From positions 1-22,306 of the forward strand of contig JAUCBJ010003224.1 in NCBI GenBank assembly GCA_032718475.1: a DNA stretch of 22,306 bases, written 5' to 3'. Both the position numbers and the translations under genes were made by a program. Position 1 is the first letter of the stretch, and every line of letters begins with the position of its first letter. Shown here piece after piece: positions 19,171 through 22,306 of the stretch. The stretch is from Nemertoderma westbladi (Eukaryota; Xenacoelomorpha; Nemertodermatida; Nemertodermatidae). The notes under the pieces were generated by a model. That model did no database searches, had not been told where the DNA came from, and saw nothing but the letters and a program-made list of their open reading frames with translations.

Positions 19171-19732
19171 CAAAGAGTGTATAAAACTTAACTAAACTGT
19201 AATAAGCTGATAACTGGATAATAGAATCTGAGAATTGGCATTCTTTAGGGCCTACAGCTATACCGGTACCATTACTGCAGTATACCTCTGTACCTGGTTT
19301 ACTGCTGTACGCTGTACTGCTATACAGCTACAGAGTTCAGGAGTTATACTTCAGTACCGGTACTTAAACCAGACTACTGCAGGTACTGTCTGACTGTATG
19401 TAGGGCCTATAATATCCAATAGGCCTATCCAAACACTGAAAAGGGAAAGGACTGATTGTGAAATTCTCGCTGGACTGCTGGCAGCGTGGCAGGCTGGACT
19501 AAACAACATACGTAACGGTACCGGTACCGTACAGCCACTCGTAACAGTGTACTCGTAACAGCGTAAAGTCTGAAAGTACAGTCGTCGGACCGTACCGAAA
19601 CCTTCAACGTTTTTCTCCGGCCAGCCGGCACTACCTCGCTTCTGCCGATGTACGGTAGCTGTGTAGACCTACTGGCTGACTGGAGTACTGTCTGCTGGTC
19701 TGACTGTCGGCCTAGTATAGCGAGTGCCTAAC
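19171..19732. other. Gene-free stretch with ACCGGT palindromes
   Basis: No gene recognised. ACCGGT lies at about 19262, 19356 and 19518 (the last inside GGTACCGGTACC), together with CAGTA, TACTGC and AGGCCTAT words. Composition matches 1-2100 and the two gene-upstream regions and differs from the transposon-rich middle. This is probably host sequence upstream of the RNF185 gene that was split by the hAT-like element at 19733. Confidence 0.5.
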
Positions 19733-20385
19733 CAGGCTGCAAACCACCACTGAACCGCGCACAACGCCCGCGCACAATTTTTCAGTCGCGCAATATGCAA
19801 TATCTGACAATAAACCGCGCATGGACTGAAAAAACGCGCACACCAAGCTGAAAAACAATTCAATTCACACAAACATACGAATAAATAAATAAAAAAAAAG
19901 TATTATTTATTAACGTAAAGAAATAAAAAATTAATTTAAGCAATGCTAAATGAAAAAAAAACGTGAGCGAAATTGTTCGTTTTAACAATGTAAAATGAAA
20001 ACGAAACGCTAGCGAAATTTTTAATTTTTATATGTAGCATGTAGGTTAGTAGGTCTAAAATGAAAAAAACGCGAGCGAAGCGAGCGAAAATTTTTTATTT
20101 TAACAATGGAAAAGAAACGCGAGCGAAGCGAGTGAAATTTTTTATGGCTAATTATTTTTCTCATTATACAGCATTAAATTGCAGTTTTTCACGCACTTTA
20201 TAACTTTTTTACACCTCATCAGCGCACTTTTTGACTTTTAATATTTTGCACGGATTACCGCGCACTTTTGGTGTTTTTCACACAATTCCGTGCACTTTTA
20301 TTTTAATTCCGCGCACGTAGACCGCGCACTATTTCAAAACCGCGCACAACGCGTTGCGATTTTTGCACTCCATTTGCAGCCTGAC
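19733..20385. mobile_element. hAT-like MITE with GCGCAC subterminal repeats
   Basis: Inverted ends CAGGCTGCAAA (19733-19743) and TTTGCAGCCTG (20373-20383). TGCCTAA flanks on both sides (19725-19731 and 20386-20392), a probable target duplication with a 2-bp offset from the TIR end. GCGCAC occurs about eight times, all on the + strand, near both ends, as subterminal transposase-binding repeats often do. The centre holds three to four tandem units with GCGAGCGAAGCGAG. No coding capacity. It ends 273 bp before the RNF185 ATG. Confidence 0.7.
19945..20150. repeat. Degenerate tandem units (AAATGAAAA...GCGAGCGAA...TTTTAACAATG)
   Basis: Three to four units of about 55-75 bp inside the hAT-like MITE, each made of an A-rich start, a GCGAGCGAAGCGAG-type core (clearest at about 20070-20085 and 20117-20132), a T-rich run and TTTAACAATG. 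Earlier units have GTGAGCGAAATT and GCTAGCGAAATT cores, so the GCGAGCGAAG form seems to be spreading or decaying across units. Confidence 0.65.
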
Positions 20386-20561
20386 TGCCTAATGCAGTAC
20401 CGGTAATGCTGCATGCTGTCCAGCCAGACAGCTGTAATAATGTACTTACCGTACCTGGTACCATATTCTGATATTCCTACTCAGCATGGCGTACCGGTAA
20501 CTAATATTTATGTTTTTGATTTATTTGTTAAGATTGTTTGTTAACTTATTTATTGTGGCGA

Positions 20562-20568
20562 TATAAAT
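20562..20568 (+). promoter_or_regulatory. TATA-like element
   Basis: TATAAAT, about 91 bp upstream of the RNF185 ATG. A start site about 30 bp downstream would fall near 20592, giving a very short 5' UTR. AT-rich context makes chance matches likely. Confidence 0.25.
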
Positions 20569-20581
20569 TGTTTATTCGTTC

Positions 20582-20638
20582 ATGCGATTTTATTTTATGA
20601 CTCTTTGTCATTGTCAGTCTGTAACTGCGGATTATTGA
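20582..20638 (+). other. Upstream short ORF before RNF185
   Basis: 18-codon frame with a second in-frame ATG at 20597 and stop TGA at 20636-20638, 20 bp before the main ATG. If in the 5' UTR it could reduce translation of the ubiquitin ligase; no codon evidence for a functional peptide. Confidence 0.3.
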
Positions 20639-20658
20639 TACGGTACCGGTCCGGTAGT

Positions 20659-21174
20659 ATGACGAGCAGTTCCACCGGAGCCTCCAACCCTAATCCTGAT
20701 GGTTCAGAAGCATCTGATTCTCCTTACGAATGTAACATATGCCTCGATCAAGCAACAGACCCTGTTGTTAGTATGTGCGGCCATCTATTCTGCTGGCCAT
20801 GCATACATCAATGGCTAGAGACTCGCCCCCACAAACAGGAATGTCCCGTATGCAAAGCCGGTATCAGCCGCGACAAGGTGGTCCCTATTTACGGGAAAAA
20901 CAGTAGCCAGCAGGACCCCAGAACGAAAACCCCGCCACGACCAGCTGGTCAGCGAACTGAGGCTCAAAACAATATGGGGTTCTTTAACTTTGGCGACGGG
21001 TTTCATATGAGTTTCGGAATTGGTGCATTTCCTTTCGGATTGTTTTTCAGTGGGATGAACGACTTTGGGGGTGGGGGGGTCAGGCACGGTGGTGCTGATC
21101 AAGGGGAAGCTTTTATGAGTAAAGTGTTTCTTTGGGTTGCGCTTCTATTTCTGTTTTGGTTATTAATGGCTTAA
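20659..21174 (+). CDS. RNF185: RNF185/RNF5-like membrane RING E3 ubiquitin ligase, single exon
   Basis: 171-residue protein from the first in-frame ATG at 20659 (an open frame further upstream lacks an ATG). A short Ser/Gly/Asn-rich N-terminus is followed by a C3HC4 RING: C25, C28, C40, H42, C45, C48, C62, C65, with the family signatures GHLFCWPC and [14 protein letters not shown]. Next comes the conserved [12 protein letters not shown] linker, a FGIGAFPFG hydrophobic segment (about 117-131), and a C-terminal membrane helix (about 154-171, [13 protein letters not shown]). This matches RNF185 and its paralogue RNF5 (about 180-192 residues in vertebrates). Invertebrates usually have one member, so paralogue choice is open. 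Family role: ER and mitochondrial tail-anchored E3 acting in ER-associated degradation and selective autophagy. The C-terminus is complete. No intron, unlike vertebrate genes. Upstream lie a hAT-like MITE and ACCGGT palindromes. Confidence 0.93.
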   Translation: MTSSSTGASNPNPDGSEASDSPYECNICLDQATDPVVSMCGHLFCWPCIHQWLETRPHKQECPVCKAGISRDKVVPIYGKNSSQQDPRTKTPPRPAGQRTEAQNNMGFFNFGDGFHMSFGIGAFPFGLFFSGMNDFGGGGVRHGGADQGEAFMSKVFLWVALLFLFWLLMA

Positions 21175-21724
21175 ACCTTGAAAAGGTAATTTTCTATCTA
21201 TTCTATCTATATCTAAATATATGTAGGTAGATTGACTGTATAAAATTGATTCCAAATGTTGCCGTGTTCATTTGAGCTGTAATGTGTCGGGGTACAACCT
21301 ATTTGGAAATGTTATTGCAGTATTGTGTTCAGGTAACAGTACCTGGTTACGATTGCTAACTACTCTACAAACCCTATTTAAATATATCCCAACCAAACTC
21401 ATAATCTATGATTTAACGAATTATATAATATATCTTAGATTATGATTTACGTTTTTAGAGTCATATGACAGTGTTAATTGAAATAATTATATTTGTTTAA
21501 GACCTGACCATTACACCATGCAAATCCTCACAAAATTCTAAATAACATCAAATTTTCAAATTTAAAAAAATTTGAATTAACCATGTTTCAAGAAAATAGG
21601 TGGTCCATCGATGCGTAGATATGGCAGCTGATTTCTAATATTTCTGGAGTTAAAATTTACAAATTAGAAATGACTGCTTTGTGACATTTGGTAATATTTC
21701 TTGGTATCCTCCAGACATTCACCC

Positions 21725-21730
21725 AATAAA
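21725..21730 (+). terminator. Possible RNF185 polyadenylation signal
   Basis: AATAAA about 550 bp after the RNF185 stop. It is followed by TG-rich sequence (TGTTTGGAG) within 20 bp, as downstream elements often are. No transcript evidence. Confidence 0.35.
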
Positions 21731-21910
21731 TGTTTGGAGTTATTTATTTTTCTATTGTCCTTTAATGTTTCCTCATAGTTTATAGCTGTGTCTAACCTTA
21801 ATTATAAAATGTTGTTATTTAAATACTATTTAAGTGATATCTTTATATATCATTATATTTATTTAAGTATTAAGTACTATTTAACTCCCATTATTTCGGG
21901 ACACGGGGTT

Positions 21911-21932
21911 GGGGGGGGGGGGGGGGGGGGGG
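21911..21932. repeat. Poly(G) tract, 22 nt
   Basis: G homopolymer preceded by GGGGTT and followed by TGGGGGTG, so the G-rich segment is about 40 nt in total. Could fold as a G-quadruplex; that is inference. Confidence 0.9.
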
Positions 21933-22306
21933 TGGGGGTGTAAAGGAGTGTCGGTAAATTTCGCAGAACATATATAATATGTTGCAACTGTGAAATATTC
22001 CCTTAAACATAAACATTAGGTCAAGATAGTGATCATGAATGTAGTTGGTTGAAATCGGGATTACGTGACTAGTTTTCAGTAATTGCAATATAGCTCACTC
22101 CCATTTGAGCTTTCCAGTTAGCGCATAAAGTGAACTTCTTTCCCGAGCTCGCTCGACCTAGTAGTATTATTAAATTTATTTTACCCTTTAATGACCCTTT
22201 ATCCAATTTTTTCCTTTTTATCACTTTACTCAAAATTAATTACCACTGTGATGAGAATGTTGTTAAAAACTTATTCCAATACGGGGTTATTTCAACATGA
22301 AATTGT

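Larger units (their letters stand above)
20386..20658 (+). promoter_or_regulatory. RNF185 upstream region
   Basis: The 273 bp between the hAT-like MITE and the start codon. It holds ACCGGT at about 20398, 20493 and 20643. A TATA-like TATAAAT lies at 20562-20568, 91 bp before the ATG. Upstream ATGs at 20582 and 20597, in one frame, open an 18-codon reading frame closing with TGA at 20636-20638. Whether they are transcribed depends on the true start site, which the sequence does not fix. Confidence 0.4.
21175..22306. other. RNF185 3' flank, no further gene recognised
   Basis: No protein-like frame to the end of the window. A GGTAAT near 21187 resembles a splice donor just after the stop, so a 3' UTR intron cannot be excluded. 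CATAATCT (21400) and AGATTATG (21437) form a small stem. A G22 run followed by TGGGGGTG occupies 21911-21940. Confidence 0.5.

Noticed and set aside
20815-21102. 95-codon minus-strand frame over RNF185
   Set aside because: Shadow of the RING ligase frame; no independent features.

Overview
This is a window of invertebrate animal nuclear DNA. It holds two intact protein-coding genes, ABHD11 and RNF185/RNF5 (both metazoan-type), each as a single uninterrupted reading frame. The remainder is AT-rich and crowded with decayed non-LTR retrotransposons and long-inverted-repeat (foldback/MITE-like) elements. There are no operons, bacterial-type ribosome sites, tRNA, rRNA or CRISPR. The mixture of LINE fragments, TA-target MITEs and hAT-type MITEs, together with poly(G) tracts, suggests a marine invertebrate, but the species cannot be named from sequence alone.

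Layout. 1-2100: no gene; rich in short palindromes (ACCGGT, TAGGCCTA, AGTACT). 2125-4275: a minus-strand LINE reverse transcriptase, split by a 5'-truncated plus-strand LINE of another family (2971-3621). 4284-6008: two copies of one inverted-repeat family in opposite orientation. 6781-11149: four TA-type inverted-repeat elements (6781-6921, 7264-7971, 8238-9047, 9184-11149). The third is about 0.8 kb and the fourth about 2 kb with 0.5-kb arms. The fourth carries perfect RFX X-box palindromes and a 20-bp-period array of TAGCAAC half sites. 11471-12289: ABHD11-like serine hydrolase. 12327-13485: a 1.16-kb near-continuous palindrome starting about 40 bp after the ABHD11 stop. 13613-13980: a small inverted-repeat element made of AGCTTTTTT runs. 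14990-15642: a hAT MITE with a perfect 8-bp target duplication. 16711 to about 19170: a third LINE, broken by frameshifts and stops. 19733-20385: a second hAT-like MITE with GCGCAC repeats. 20659-21174: RNF185/RNF5-like ER membrane ubiquitin ligase. 21175-22306: its 3' flank.

How the parts relate. The two genes have unconnected jobs: one in mitochondrial 2-oxoacid dehydrogenase maintenance, the other in ER-associated degradation and organelle quality control. They share three visible properties. Both are intronless over the coding region, both have ACCGGT palindromes in the few hundred bases before the start codon, and both have a mobile element inserted close by. ACCGGT hexamers number 19 by eye; all but one (inside the ABHD11 ORF) fall in three non-transposon blocks (1-2.0 kb, 11.16-11.35 kb, 19.26-20.65 kb). 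The best candidates for something undescribed are the X-box foldback element with its phased array, the promoter-side ACCGGT palindromes, and the giant palindrome abutting the ABHD11 stop.
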